Below are positions 26,092 through 34,775 of a DNA stretch of 64,000 nt, in pieces. The notes beneath the pieces are model-generated. The model was given only the letters and a program-made list of their open reading frames with translations, ran no database searches and was not told the origin of the DNA. This DNA comes from Sphaerotilus montanus (GTDB taxonomy: Bacteria > Pseudomonadota > Gammaproteobacteria > Burkholderiales > Burkholderiaceae_C). The translations under genes and the position numbers were made by a program. The stretch covers positions 744,001 to 808,000 of the forward strand of contig NZ_JACCFH010000001.1 of the NCBI RefSeq assembly GCF_013410775.1, in the 5' to 3' direction. Position 1 is the stretch's first letter, and each line of letters begins with the position of its first letter.

Positions 26092-26718
26092 TCAGCGGGC
26101 CTGGTTCGGATCGACCACACCGCCCGTGACACTGCCGGCCTGGTCCGGGACCGGCTCCTGCTGTGGCGGAGGCTGCATCACCGGCGGCACGCCCGGGGCG
26201 AACTGGGGCGCCACCACGCCCGGCAACCCCACGGCCGCTGCTGGCGGCGGGCTCGCTCCGACGGGAACAGCGGCCGGCAGCGTGCCAGTGGCGGGCGGCG
26301 GCAGCTGCGGCAGATCCAGCGTGAGCTGCGCAGGCGCACCGGGCGGGCCGAGACTCACCCCCTTGGCGGTGACGCCCTGCAGCACCCACTGCCCATCGAC
26401 CGACGCGCCCAGCCGCACCACACGGGCCGGCAGGTCATCGACCGACAGCACCGCCCAACTCGCCCCGGCGCCCGTCGATGCCACCGCACCGACCAGCTTG
26501 AAACGCGCTGCAGCCGCGGGAGGCGGTGCCACGGCATCCCCCACCGGCGCCACCGCCCCGAGCAGGCGGAGCACATCGCCACGCACCGCCTGGTCGATCG
26601 CCACCGTCTGCACCTGGGGCGGCACTGCCCCGGGACGCGCGAACAGGCGCAAGCCCCAGAACACGAGACTTCCCGCGAGAGCGGCCCACACCAACCATGC
26701 TGTCCAACGTGCTGCCAT
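26092..26718 (-). CDS. gspC: type II secretion protein GspC
   Basis: The 208-residue inner-membrane clamp protein links GspD to the inner platform. It has an N-terminal TM (WTAWLVWAALAGSLVFWGLRL) and a homology region FKLVGAVASTGAGASWAVLS, then RVVRLGASVDGQWVLQGVTA. The C-terminus is a long Pro/Ala-rich tail with no PDZ domain visible, so it is a short GspC. It is divergent from gspG with 58 bases between starts. The divergent gspC arrangement is also known in Burkholderia gsp loci. It overlaps nothing and faces the convergent cobT stop. Confidence 0.85.
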   Translation of the reverse strand: MAARWTAWLVWAALAGSLVFWGLRLFARPGAVPPQVQTVAIDQAVRGDVLRLLGAVAPVGDAVAPPPAAAARFKLVGAVASTGAGASWAVLSVDDLPARVVRLGASVDGQWVLQGVTAKGVSLGPPGAPAQLTLDLPQLPPPATGTLPAAVPVGASPPPAAAVGLPGVVAPQFAPGVPPVMQPPPQQEPVPDQAGSVTGGVVDPNQAR

Positions 26719-26776
26719 GGGGGCGGATTATGATCGACGGCCCCGCTGCTCTCAGTGCACTTCGGATCCTCCATTC

Positions 26777-27205
26777 ATGAAATCCTTGCGACACGCCGCC
26801 CAGCGCGGCTTCACCCTGATCGAGCTGATGGTGGTGCTGGTGATCATCGGCGTGCTGGCGTCCCTGGTCGTGCCCAGCGTGCTCGACCGCGTCGACGAGG
26901 CCAAGGTCACCGCCGCCCGCACCGACGTCAACAGCCTGATGGAAGCCATGAAGCGCTACCGGCTCGACAACCAGCGCTATCCGACCAGCGAGCAGGGCCT
27001 GCAGGCACTCGTCGCCAAGCCGACCACCGGCCCGATCCCGCCGAACTGGAAGCCGACGCTGGACAAGCTGCCCAACGACCCCTGGGGCCGCCCGTACCAG
27101 TTCGCCAACCCCGGCGTGAAGGGACCGATCGACGTGTTCAGCTACGGCGCGGACGGACAGGCCGGCGGCGAGGGCAAGGACGAGGACATCGGCTCCTGGC
27201 AGTGA
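26777..27205 (+). CDS. gspG: type II secretion major pseudopilin GspG
   Basis: The 142-residue product has prepilin motif QRG|FTLIELMVVLVIIGVLA with cleavage after G11 and Glu at mature position 5. The GspG C-terminal pattern with calcium-loop features is present: MEAMKRYRLDNQRYPTSEQG, PPNWKPTLDKLPNDPWGRPY, FSYGADGQAGGEGKDEDIGS. It is the main subunit of the T2SS pseudopilus. A prepilin peptidase is not encoded here and must come from elsewhere. It leads the plus-strand run of eleven gsp genes. Confidence 0.97.
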   Translation: MKSLRHAAQRGFTLIELMVVLVIIGVLASLVVPSVLDRVDEAKVTAARTDVNSLMEAMKRYRLDNQRYPTSEQGLQALVAKPTTGPIPPNWKPTLDKLPNDPWGRPYQFANPGVKGPIDVFSYGADGQAGGEGKDEDIGSWQ

Positions 27206-27209
27206 CGCC

Positions 27210-27698
27210 GTGACCCGTGCACGCGGATTCACCCTGCTGGAGCTGATGGTGGTGGTGGCGATCATCGCGCTGGCCAGCTCGATCGTCACCCTGGCATTGC
27301 CGGACCCGGCCAGCACCCGGCTGGAGCGCGAGGCGACCCGGCTGGTGGCCATCCTCGAAACCGCGCGGGTGCAGGCCCGCTCGCTGGGTGCCCCGGTGCG
27401 CTGGGTGCCCGGCCGCCCGCGCCAGACCGCCAACGACAGCCCGGACCAGCCTGGCCCCGACTTCCACTTCACCGGCCTGCCGGAGAACAGCGGCCTGCCC
27501 GAGCGCTGGTCCGACGCCGACCTGGCGGGCAGGATCGGCGTGGTGCTGGCGCCGGGCCAGTCCGGCCTGCTGCTCGGCCCCGAGCCCGTGATCCCGCCGC
27601 AGACGCTGACCCTGCAGCTCGACGACCAGCGTCTGAGCCTGTCCACCGATGGCCTGAGCGCCTTTGCCGTGATCGCCGATGCACCCGCGCCGCAGTGA
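27210..27698 (+). CDS. gspH: type II secretion minor pseudopilin GspH
   Basis: The 162-residue product has prepilin motif ARG|FTLLELMVVVAIIALASS with cleavage after G6. The start is GTG 27210, four bases after the gspG stop. The C-terminal GspH domain is short and contains LTLQLDDQRLSLSTDG. It forms part of the pseudopilus shaft or tip. It overlaps gspI by 20 bases. Confidence 0.9.
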   Translation: MTRARGFTLLELMVVVAIIALASSIVTLALPDPASTRLEREATRLVAILETARVQARSLGAPVRWVPGRPRQTANDSPDQPGPDFHFTGLPENSGLPERWSDADLAGRIGVVLAPGQSGLLLGPEPVIPPQTLTLQLDDQRLSLSTDGLSAFAVIADAPAPQ

Positions 27699-28056
27699 GC
27701 CGGGCCAGCGGGGGCTGACGCTGATCGAGGTGCTGGTGGCACTGGCGATCGTCGCGATCACGCTGGCCGCCGGCATCAAGGCCGCGGGCGCCCTCACCGG
27801 CAACACCCAGCGGCTGGCCGACACGCTGGCCGGCCAGTGGTGTGCCGACAACTACCTCACCCGGCTGCGCCTGGAGCGGCAGCTGCCGCCGGTCGGCGAC
27901 AGCGAGTTCAGCTGCGAGCAGGTCGGACAGACCTACCTGGGGCGCGTCTCGGTGCGCCCGACGCCCAATCCGCTGTTCCGCCGCATCGACGTGCACATGC
28001 TCGACCCCGAAGGGCAGCACCTGCTGCTCTACACCACCGTGATGTCCCGTCTCTGA
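27679..28056 (+). CDS. gspI: type II secretion minor pseudopilin GspI
   Basis: The 125-residue product has prepilin motif GQRG|LTLIEVLVALAIVAITLAA with cleavage after G12. GspI features include WCADNYLTRLRLERQLPPVG and LGRVSVRPTPNPLFRRIDV. It nucleates the pseudopilus tip together with GspJ and GspK. The gene begins inside the gspH end. Confidence 0.94.
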   Translation: MHPRRSEPGQRGLTLIEVLVALAIVAITLAAGIKAAGALTGNTQRLADTLAGQWCADNYLTRLRLERQLPPVGDSEFSCEQVGQTYLGRVSVRPTPNPLFRRIDVHMLDPEGQHLLLYTTVMSRL

Positions 28057-28070
28057 GCCGCCCAGGACCG

Positions 28071-28811
28071 ATGCGCCCGACCCGTTCCCTCCGCCCGTCC
28101 CGCTCCGCCGGCTTCACGCTCATCGAGGTGCTGGTGGCGCTGTTCATCCTGGCGCTGATGTCGGCGATGGCCTGGCAGGGCGTGGACGCCATCGCCCGCA
28201 GCCGCGAATCGACCCAGGCCCGCATGGACCGGCTGCTGCGCCTGCAGACGGTGCTCGCGCAGTGGGAGGCCGACGTGCACGAGGTGATCGACACCCAGGT
28301 CGTGCCGGGGCTCAACTTCGACGGCGCCACGCTGCGCCTGACGCGCCGCCAGCCCGAAGGCGTGCAGGTGGTCGCCTGGACGCTGCGCGGCGGCCAGCTG
28401 TACCGCTGGAGCGCACCGACCTCGAACGCGCTGGACACCCTGCAGGACGGCTGGATGCGCAGCTACCAGCTGCTCGGCAACGAGCCCGGCACGCTGCAGA
28501 TGCTCGACCACATCGCGCAGTGGCAGCTCTTCGTCTTCCTGACCAGCAGCAATGGCTGGAGCAACGCGCAGTCGAGCGGGGACGTCGTCCAGACTGCGCC
28601 GCCAGCCCCGGTCGATCCGCCGCCCCCGGTGCCGGACGCGGGGGCCTCGGGCGCCGGCACCGTGATCGGCAACGGAGTGGTCAGCGCGGCCCCGCCGGTG
28701 GCCGTCAACCACGACGCGCTGCCGGACGGACTGCGGATGGTGGTGCAGTTTGCGCCGGGCGGTGCAGCCGACGGCACGCTGACCCGCGAAGTGCGGCTCA
28801 TCCACCCATGA
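28071..28811 (+). CDS. gspJ: type II secretion minor pseudopilin GspJ
   Basis: The 246-residue product has prepilin motif SAG|FTLIEVLVALFILALMSA with cleavage after G14, then AWQGVDAIARSRES and LTRRQPEGVQVVAWTL. Residues about 175-215 are an added Pro/Ala/Gly-rich stretch (TAPPAPVDPPPPVPDAGASG) in front of the last strand, longer than in most GspJ. The start is 14 bases after the gspI stop, and its stop overlaps gspK as ATGA. Confidence 0.92.
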   Translation: MRPTRSLRPSRSAGFTLIEVLVALFILALMSAMAWQGVDAIARSRESTQARMDRLLRLQTVLAQWEADVHEVIDTQVVPGLNFDGATLRLTRRQPEGVQVVAWTLRGGQLYRWSAPTSNALDTLQDGWMRSYQLLGNEPGTLQMLDHIAQWQLFVFLTSSNGWSNAQSSGDVVQTAPPAPVDPPPPVPDAGASGAGTVIGNGVVSAAPPVAVNHDALPDGLRMVVQFAPGGAADGTLTREVRLIHP

Positions 28812-29812
28812 CACCGACCCCCATGACGCGTCCCTGCGCCCCACCGGCCCGCCAGCGTGGCGCCGCGCTGCTGACGGCGATGATCATCGTCACGGTCGTG
28901 GCGACGCTCGCCTCGGGCATGGTCTGGCAGCAGTGGCGCGCGCTGCAGGTCGAGGCGGCCGAGCGCGCACAGACCCAGTCGGAATGGGTGCTGCAGGGCG
29001 CCCTCGACTGGACCCGCATGATCCTGCGCGAAGACGCCCGCGAAGGCGGCGCCGACCACCTCGGCGAGCCCTGGGCCGCGCCGCTGGCCGAGGCCCGGCT
29101 GTCCACCTTCCTGGCGGCCGACCGCTCGATGGCCGAGGACGCGCCCGACGCCTTCCTGTCGGGCCGCATCGTGGACGCCCAGTCGCGCTACAACCTGCGC
29201 AACCTCGTCCAGCAGGGCAAGGTCAGCCGCAGCGAGCTGCAGACGCTGGAGCGCCTGTGCGGCTTCCTGGGGCTGAACGGCGATGTCGCGCCGCGCCTGG
29301 CCGAAGCCCTGCGCCGGGCCACGCCGGGCAGCGCCACCGAAGCGCCCTCCGACGCCGGCACCACGACGACCACCCTGCCGCTGATGCCCGCCTCGGTCGA
29401 GGACCTCGGCTGGCTCGGGCTGGACGCCGCCACGGTCCGGCGCCTCAAGCCCTATGTCGTGCTGCTGCCGCGCGAGACGCCGGTCAACCTCAACACGGCG
29501 CCCAAGGAGGTCATCGCCGCAGTGCTGCCGGGCATCGACCTGGCCACCGCCGAGCGGCTCGTCCAGTCGCGGCTGCGGGATCCGCTGAAGAGCCCGGCCG
29601 ACGCCAAGACCGTGCTGGGCGAGCGCGCGCTGACCGACGCACGGCGGGTCAGCGTCAACTCGAACTACTTCATCGTCTACGGCGCGCTGCGGCTGGACCA
29701 GGTGACTGTCGCCCAGCGCTCGCTGCTGGAGCGCAACGGGCGCGACGTGCGCACGCTGTCCACGCAGCGCCTGCGCGACCCGGCCGAACTGGAAAGTTCG
29801 CTGCAGCAATGA
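28808..29812 (+). CDS. gspK: type II secretion minor pseudopilin GspK
   Basis: The 334-residue large tip pseudopilin has prepilin-like motif RQRG|AALLTAMIIVTVVATLA, which lacks Glu at position 5 as is usual for GspK. Family features are SGRIVDAQSRYNLRNLV, FLGLNGDVAPRLAEAL and the helix-hairpin-helix-like TPVNLNTAPKEVIAAVLPGI. Translation is coupled to gspJ by ATGA overlap. Confidence 0.95.
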   Translation: MTPTPMTRPCAPPARQRGAALLTAMIIVTVVATLASGMVWQQWRALQVEAAERAQTQSEWVLQGALDWTRMILREDAREGGADHLGEPWAAPLAEARLSTFLAADRSMAEDAPDAFLSGRIVDAQSRYNLRNLVQQGKVSRSELQTLERLCGFLGLNGDVAPRLAEALRRATPGSATEAPSDAGTTTTTLPLMPASVEDLGWLGLDAATVRRLKPYVVLLPRETPVNLNTAPKEVIAAVLPGIDLATAERLVQSRLRDPLKSPADAKTVLGERALTDARRVSVNSNYFIVYGALRLDQVTVAQRSLLERNGRDVRTLSTQRLRDPAELESSLQQ

Positions 29813-29894
29813 ACACTGTCACCCGGTTCGGCCGTGCTGCGCGGGCGATGGGCAGACCCGCACCTACAATCCGCCGAACACGTCCACCCCACCC

Positions 29895-31139
29895 ATGAGC
29901 CTGCTCGTCATCCAATTGCCCACCCGCACCCGGCTGCATCCGCAGAGCCGCGGGTCTGCGCCGGGCGCGGGCGTCCGGGCCGAGCTGGGCTTCGTGCTCA
30001 GTCCGGACGGGCAGTCGATCCAGTCCGAAGGCCAGTGCGCCGCATCGCTGCTGCCCAAGGCCACCGCGGTGGTTGCCGTGCTGGCCCCGGCCGATGTCGC
30101 CTTTCACCGCCTGACCTGCCCGAAGGCGCCGGCCGCCCGGCTGCGTGCCGCGCTGGCCGGCATCCTCGAAGAACAGGTGCTCGACGACGTGGAGCAGTTG
30201 CACCTGAGTCTGGCCCCGGATGCCCGCCCCGGCGACGAGACCTGGGTCGCGGCCATCGACCGCGAGTGGCTGACGGCGGAGCTGGCCGCGCTGGAGACCG
30301 TCGGCGTGGTCGTGGACCGGGTCGTGCCCGGACTGTGGCCCGACGTGCAGGCCCACGGCCATTTCCACGTGCCCTATGACGACGACAAGCCGAAGACGCT
30401 GCTGACCTGGGCCGATGCGCAGGGCGTGAGCACCTGGCCGCTGCAGGGCAGCCTGTCGCGCGGCCTGCTGCCCGAGCCGCTGGCCGACAACACACTGTGG
30501 ACGGCCGACCCGGCCGCCGCCGCCCCGGCCGAGCGCTGGCTCGGACAGCCGGTGCAGGTGCTCGGCATGGGCGCCCGCCTGCTGGCGTCGGCGCAGAGCG
30601 GCTGGAACCTGCGCCAGTTCGAGCTGGCTGCGCGCCACCGCGGTCTGGCCCTGCTGCGCGACGCGGGCAAGCAGTTCCTCACGCCGGGCTGGCGGCCGGT
30701 GCGGCTCGGGCTGATCGGGCTGCTGCTGGCGAATCTGGCCGGCCTGAACGCCTGGGCCTGGATGCAGCGCAACGAACTGCAGGTGCGCCGCACGGCGGTC
30801 GCCAACCTGCTGCGCACGACCCACCCGCAGGTGCGCGCCGTGCTGGACGCCCCGCTGCAGATGGCCCGCGAGAACGACCTGCTGCGCGCCAGCGCCGGCC
30901 GGCCGGGCGACACCGATCTGGAGCCGCTGCTGCAGGCCGCCGCCAGCGTCTGGCCGGAAGGCCGCCCGCCGCAGGTCCTGCGCTACGAGAACGGCCGCCT
31001 GTCACTGGGCGCACCCGGCATCGGGGCGGACGAGATCAGCCGCATGAAAGCCACGCTGGAGCCTGCCGGCTGGCGGATCGACCAGACCGACAACCAGGTC
31101 ACCCTGAGCCGCCCGACCACGCCGGGAGCCGCCCGATGA
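29895..31139 (+). CDS. gspL: type II secretion inner-membrane platform protein GspL
   Basis: The 414-residue product has an actin-like cytoplasmic domain (about 1-265; LTCPKAPAARLRAALAGILE, HLSLAPDARPGDE) that contacts GspE. A single TM follows near 268-290 (LGLIGLLLANLAGLNAWAW) and then a ferredoxin-like periplasmic part (ISRMKATLEPAGWRIDQTDN). It is separated from gspK by 82 bases, the largest gap in the run, so a second promoter there is possible. Its stop overlaps gspM as ATGA. Confidence 0.93.
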   Translation: MSLLVIQLPTRTRLHPQSRGSAPGAGVRAELGFVLSPDGQSIQSEGQCAASLLPKATAVVAVLAPADVAFHRLTCPKAPAARLRAALAGILEEQVLDDVEQLHLSLAPDARPGDETWVAAIDREWLTAELAALETVGVVVDRVVPGLWPDVQAHGHFHVPYDDDKPKTLLTWADAQGVSTWPLQGSLSRGLLPEPLADNTLWTADPAAAAPAERWLGQPVQVLGMGARLLASAQSGWNLRQFELAARHRGLALLRDAGKQFLTPGWRPVRLGLIGLLLANLAGLNAWAWMQRNELQVRRTAVANLLRTTHPQVRAVLDAPLQMARENDLLRASAGRPGDTDLEPLLQAAASVWPEGRPPQVLRYENGRLSLGAPGIGADEISRMKATLEPAGWRIDQTDNQVTLSRPTTPGAAR

Positions 31140-31660
31140 AATCTGCCCTGTTGCAGTCCGACGCCCTGCGCCAGCAACTGGCCCCGCTGCAGCAGCGCTG
31201 GCGGGCCCTGGCCCCCCGCGAGCGGCTCGGCGCCACGCTGGGCGGCGGGCTGCTGCTGGTGTTCCTGCTCTGGACCCTCGGCGTGCAGCCCGCGCTCAAG
31301 ACCTTGCGCACGGCCCCGGCCCAGCAGGCCGCGCTCGACGCCCAGCTGGCCCAGATGCAGCGGCTGGCGGCCGAGGCGGGCGAGTTGCGTGCCCTGCCGC
31401 CGGTCGATCCGGCGCAGGCCGACGCGGCCCTGCAATCGGCCACCGAGCGCCTGGGCGCCACGGCCCGCCTGCAGCGCAGCGGCGAGCGCCTGAGCGTCAC
31501 CTTCACCAGCGTCGAGCCGGCCGCGATGATGGGCTGGCTGGCCGAGGTCCGCGCTGCCGCCCGTGTCCGTGTGATCGAAGCCCAGCTCGGCCGCACCGGC
31601 AATGGCTACAGCGGCAGTGTCGTGCTGACCTTGCCCACCTCCGCCGCGACCCCGCGCTGA
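31136..31660 (+). CDS. gspM: type II secretion protein GspM
   Basis: The 174-residue bitopic inner-membrane protein has cytoplasmic residues 1-30 (WRALAPRERLGATLG), a TM at about 32-50 (GGGLLLVFLLWTLGVQPAL), a coiled stretch AALDAQLAQMQRLAAEAGEL and a ferredoxin-like periplasmic domain (RLSVTFTSVEPAAMMGWLAE). It stabilises GspL. The ATG at 31136 overlaps the gspL stop. Confidence 0.93.
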   Translation: MKSALLQSDALRQQLAPLQQRWRALAPRERLGATLGGGLLLVFLLWTLGVQPALKTLRTAPAQQAALDAQLAQMQRLAAEAGELRALPPVDPAQADAALQSATERLGATARLQRSGERLSVTFTSVEPAAMMGWLAEVRAAARVRVIEAQLGRTGNGYSGSVVLTLPTSAATPR

Positions 31661-31678
31661 CAGGATTCGAGCCCGCAC

Positions 31679-32587
31679 ATGGCCCTCCACGGCAGCCCCT
31701 GGCGCCCCACCTACCAGCCCTCGGCCCACCCGTCGATCTTCGGCACGGCCGCACGCAAGCCCCCCGGCCACGGCTGGGTTGCCCAGGCGCGGGCCAGCCG
31801 GCGCTGGGCCGTGGTCGGTGCCGTCGTCGGCGCGACCGTCGCGCTGGTCGCGTTCGCGCCGGCGCACTGGCTGGCGCAGGCGGTCGCCTCGGCCACGCAG
31901 CAGCGGGTGCTGCTGGCCAACGCGCAGGGCACGGTCTGGTCCGGCGATGCGGTGCTGATCCTCGGCGCCGGCGCCGGCAGCCGGGACGCCCGCGCCCTGC
32001 CCGGCCGCATCCGCTGGACCCTGCGCCCGTCCGGCATGGCCTTGCGCCTGGGTCTGCAGCACGACTGCTGCCTCAACGGCGAACAGCTGCTGCTGGTGCG
32101 CCCCGGCTTCGGCCAGGTGCAGGTGGCGCTGCAGCCCGGCCGGGCGGAACAGGGCGACTGGGTCGGCCAGTGGCCCGCGGCCTGGCTGGTCGGGCTGGGC
32201 ACACCCTGGAACACGCTGCGCCCCGGTGGCGCGCTGCGGCTGACCACGCAGGCCCTGTCGCTGAGCTGGGCCCAGGGCCGCTTCGCGATGACCGGCAGCG
32301 CGGGGCTGGAACTGCGCGACTTCTCCTCCCGCCTGTCGACGCTGCCCCGCCTCGGCAGCTACCGGGTCACGCTCAGTGGCGATCCGGCCCAGGCCGGCAC
32401 CGCCATGGTGACGCTGGACACCCTCGACGGCGCCCTGCGGCTCAACGGCTCGGGCAGCTGGAGCAAGGGCGGCTTGCGCCTGCGCGGCGAAGCCACCGCG
32501 ACGGATGCCGACCGCCCGGCCCTGAACAACCTGCTCAACATCATCGGACGGCGCCAAGGCGCGCGCTCCCTGCTCACGATCGGATGA
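31679..32587 (+). CDS. gspN: type II secretion protein GspN
   Basis: The 302-residue product has one N-terminal TM (about 43-62, RRWAVVGAVVGATVALVAFA) and a beta-rich periplasmic domain with VLLANAQGTVWSGDAVLILG, LPGRIRWTLRPSG and LDTLDGALRLNGSGSW, as in GspN. It is an accessory T2SS component present in only some systems. Its stop is part of an ATGA overlap with gspD. Confidence 0.92.
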   Translation: MALHGSPWRPTYQPSAHPSIFGTAARKPPGHGWVAQARASRRWAVVGAVVGATVALVAFAPAHWLAQAVASATQQRVLLANAQGTVWSGDAVLILGAGAGSRDARALPGRIRWTLRPSGMALRLGLQHDCCLNGEQLLLVRPGFGQVQVALQPGRAEQGDWVGQWPAAWLVGLGTPWNTLRPGGALRLTTQALSLSWAQGRFAMTGSAGLELRDFSSRLSTLPRLGSYRVTLSGDPAQAGTAMVTLDTLDGALRLNGSGSWSKGGLRLRGEATATDADRPALNNLLNIIGRRQGARSLLTIG

Positions 32588-34773
32588 CCATGACGCTGTG
32601 CCCCCGCCCCTCCGCCCCGCGCCGCGTGCTCGCCGCGGCGCTGGCCGGCACCCTGGCCCTCGGCCACCTCACGCCGCTGCAGGCGCAGCAATCCCGCCGC
32701 GCGGCAACCCCCGCCACGGCCAAAGTGACGGTGAACTTCGTCAACGCCGACATCGAGGCGGTGTCCCGCGCGATGGCCGCCATCGTCAAGCGCCAGATCC
32801 TGGTCGACCCCCGGGTGCGCGGCCAGATGACGCTCTACAGCGAACAGCCGCTGACCGAACGCGAGGCCTTCCTGAACTACCTCTCGGTGCTGCGCGGGCT
32901 GGGCTTCACGGTGGTGGATGTCGCCGGGCTGCTCAAGGTCGTGCCCGAGGCCGAGGCCAAGCTGCAGACCGGCACCGTCTCGGTCGGCAACGTCATGCGC
33001 ACCGGCGACCAGATCCTCACGCAGGTCTTTCCGCTCAAGCACGAGAACGTCAACAACCTCGTGACCGTGCTGCGCCCGCTGATCACGCCCAACAACACCA
33101 TCAACGCCAACCCCGGCAACAACACGCTGGTCATCACCGACTACGCCGACAACCTGCAGCGCCTGGCCCGCATCATCGCGGCGCTGGACACGCCCGCGGC
33201 CACGGATGTCGAGGTGATTCCCATCAAGAACGGCTCGGCCTCGGACCTCGCGCCGATGGTGCAGCGCTTCGCCGACTCCTCGGCCGGCGGCACGCCCGGC
33301 GCGCCGGCGGCGATGTCCGGCGGCGTGTCGATCATGGCCGACCCGCGCACCAACTCGCTGCTGGTGCGGGCGCCCAACGCGGCACGGCTGGCCGTCATCC
33401 GCGGCGTGATCGACAAGCTCGACCGGCCCGGCCCGCCCGGCACGGCGGCCGGCAACATCTACGTCGTCTACCTGAAGAACGCCGACGCGACCCGGCTGGC
33501 CACCGTGCTGCGTGCCGCCTATGGCGGTGGTGGCGGCAGCGCTGCGTCAGGCAGCGGCACGGGCACCAGCGGCAGCACGGGGCTCGGCGCCACCGGCGCC
33601 AACGCAGGCGGCATGTCCACGGCCATCGGCGGCCAGACGGGCACCGGCGCATCGACGCAGTCGACCAGCCCGGTCAGCGCCTCGGCCAGCCCTTCCACGG
33701 GGGGCTTCGTGCAGGCCGATCCCTCGACCAACTCGCTGATCATCACCGCGCCCGAGCCGGTCTACCGCCAGTTGCGCGCCGTCATCGACCAGCTCGATGC
33801 CCGCCGCGCGCAGGTCTACGTCGAGTCGATGATCGTCAAGATGGACGCCAGCCAGGCGGCTGAGTTCGGCTTCCAGTGGCAGGGCCTGCTGGGCAAGAAC
33901 GGCGACAAGTACGGCGTGGTGGCCGGCACCAACTACAGCTCGACCAGCGGCGCCGGCTCCAACCTCGTCACCCTGTCGCAGTCGACCACCAGCACGGGAG
34001 TCAACCTCGGGGCCGGCCTGAACGTCGGACTGATCCAGGCCATCAACGGCGTCTACACGCTGGGCGCGCTGGCACGCTTCCTCGAAAGCAGCACCGGCGC
34101 CAACATCCTGTCGACCCCGAATCTGGTCGCCCTCGACAACGAGGAGGCCAAGATCGTGATCGGCCAGAACGTGCCCTTCATCACCGGCAGCTTCACCAAC
34201 ACCGGCACCGGCACCGGCTCGACCAACCCGTTCCAGACCATCGAGCGCAAGGACGTCGGCCTGACGCTGCGCATCAAGCCGCAGATCGGCGAAAGCGGCA
34301 CGGTGCGCATGCAGATCTACCAGGAGAACTCCAGCGTCATCGCCGGCACGACCTCCTCCAGCGCCGGCCCCTCGACCGAGAAAAGCTCGATCGAGACCTC
34401 GGTGGTGGTGGACGACGGCCAGATCATGGTGCTGGGCGGGCTGCTCAAGGACGAGTACGCCGACGGCGAAGACCGCGTGCCCGGACTGGCCAGCATCCCG
34501 CTGGTGGGCAACCTGTTCAAGGCGCAGAACCGCAAGCGCATCAAGACCAACCTGCTGGTCTTCCTGCGCCCGGTCGTGATGCGCACGCAGGACGACGCCA
34601 ACGCGCTGACCCTGGACCGCTACGACATGATCCGCGCCCGCCAGCAGGACGGCCAGCCCAAACCCTCGTCGGTGCTGGGCATCAACGAGTCGCCCGTGCT
34701 GCCCGAGCAGCGCCGCGGCGAGCGCGCGACACCGTCGTCGCCGTCCCTGTCCGCTTCCTCGCCGAGCCGCTGA
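32584..34773 (+). CDS. gspD: type II secretion secretin GspD
   Basis: The 729-residue outer-membrane channel has a signal peptide (RVLAAALAGTLALGHLTPLQAQ), an N0 domain (VTVNFVNADIEAVSRAMAAI), N1-N3 repeats (VFPLKHENVNNLVTVLRPLI; VVYLKNADATRLATVLRAAY) and a Gly/Ser/Thr-rich insert at about 315-375. The secretin core contains ALDNEEAKIVIGQNVPFITG, QTIERKDVGLTLRIKPQI and VVDDGQIMVLGGLLKDEY. The S-domain end is Ser/Arg-rich. No pilotin gene is seen nearby. ATG 32584 was chosen for its overlap with gspN. Confidence 0.96.
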   Translation: MTMTLCPRPSAPRRVLAAALAGTLALGHLTPLQAQQSRRAATPATAKVTVNFVNADIEAVSRAMAAIVKRQILVDPRVRGQMTLYSEQPLTEREAFLNYLSVLRGLGFTVVDVAGLLKVVPEAEAKLQTGTVSVGNVMRTGDQILTQVFPLKHENVNNLVTVLRPLITPNNTINANPGNNTLVITDYADNLQRLARIIAALDTPAATDVEVIPIKNGSASDLAPMVQRFADSSAGGTPGAPAAMSGGVSIMADPRTNSLLVRAPNAARLAVIRGVIDKLDRPGPPGTAAGNIYVVYLKNADATRLATVLRAAYGGGGGSAASGSGTGTSGSTGLGATGANAGGMSTAIGGQTGTGASTQSTSPVSASASPSTGGFVQADPSTNSLIITAPEPVYRQLRAVIDQLDARRAQVYVESMIVKMDASQAAEFGFQWQGLLGKNGDKYGVVAGTNYSSTSGAGSNLVTLSQSTTSTGVNLGAGLNVGLIQAINGVYTLGALARFLESSTGANILSTPNLVALDNEEAKIVIGQNVPFITGSFTNTGTGTGSTNPFQTIERKDVGLTLRIKPQIGESGTVRMQIYQENSSVIAGTTSSSAGPSTEKSSIETSVVVDDGQIMVLGGLLKDEYADGEDRVPGLASIPLVGNLFKAQNRKRIKTNLLVFLRPVVMRTQDDANALTLDRYDMIRARQQDGQPKPSSVLGINESPVLPEQRRGERATPSSPSLSASSPSR

Positions 34774-34775
34774 CC

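Noticed and set aside
26027-26776. Extended N-terminus for gspG
   Set aside because: The frame is open upstream but antisense to gspC, and the prepilin leader fixes the start at 26777.
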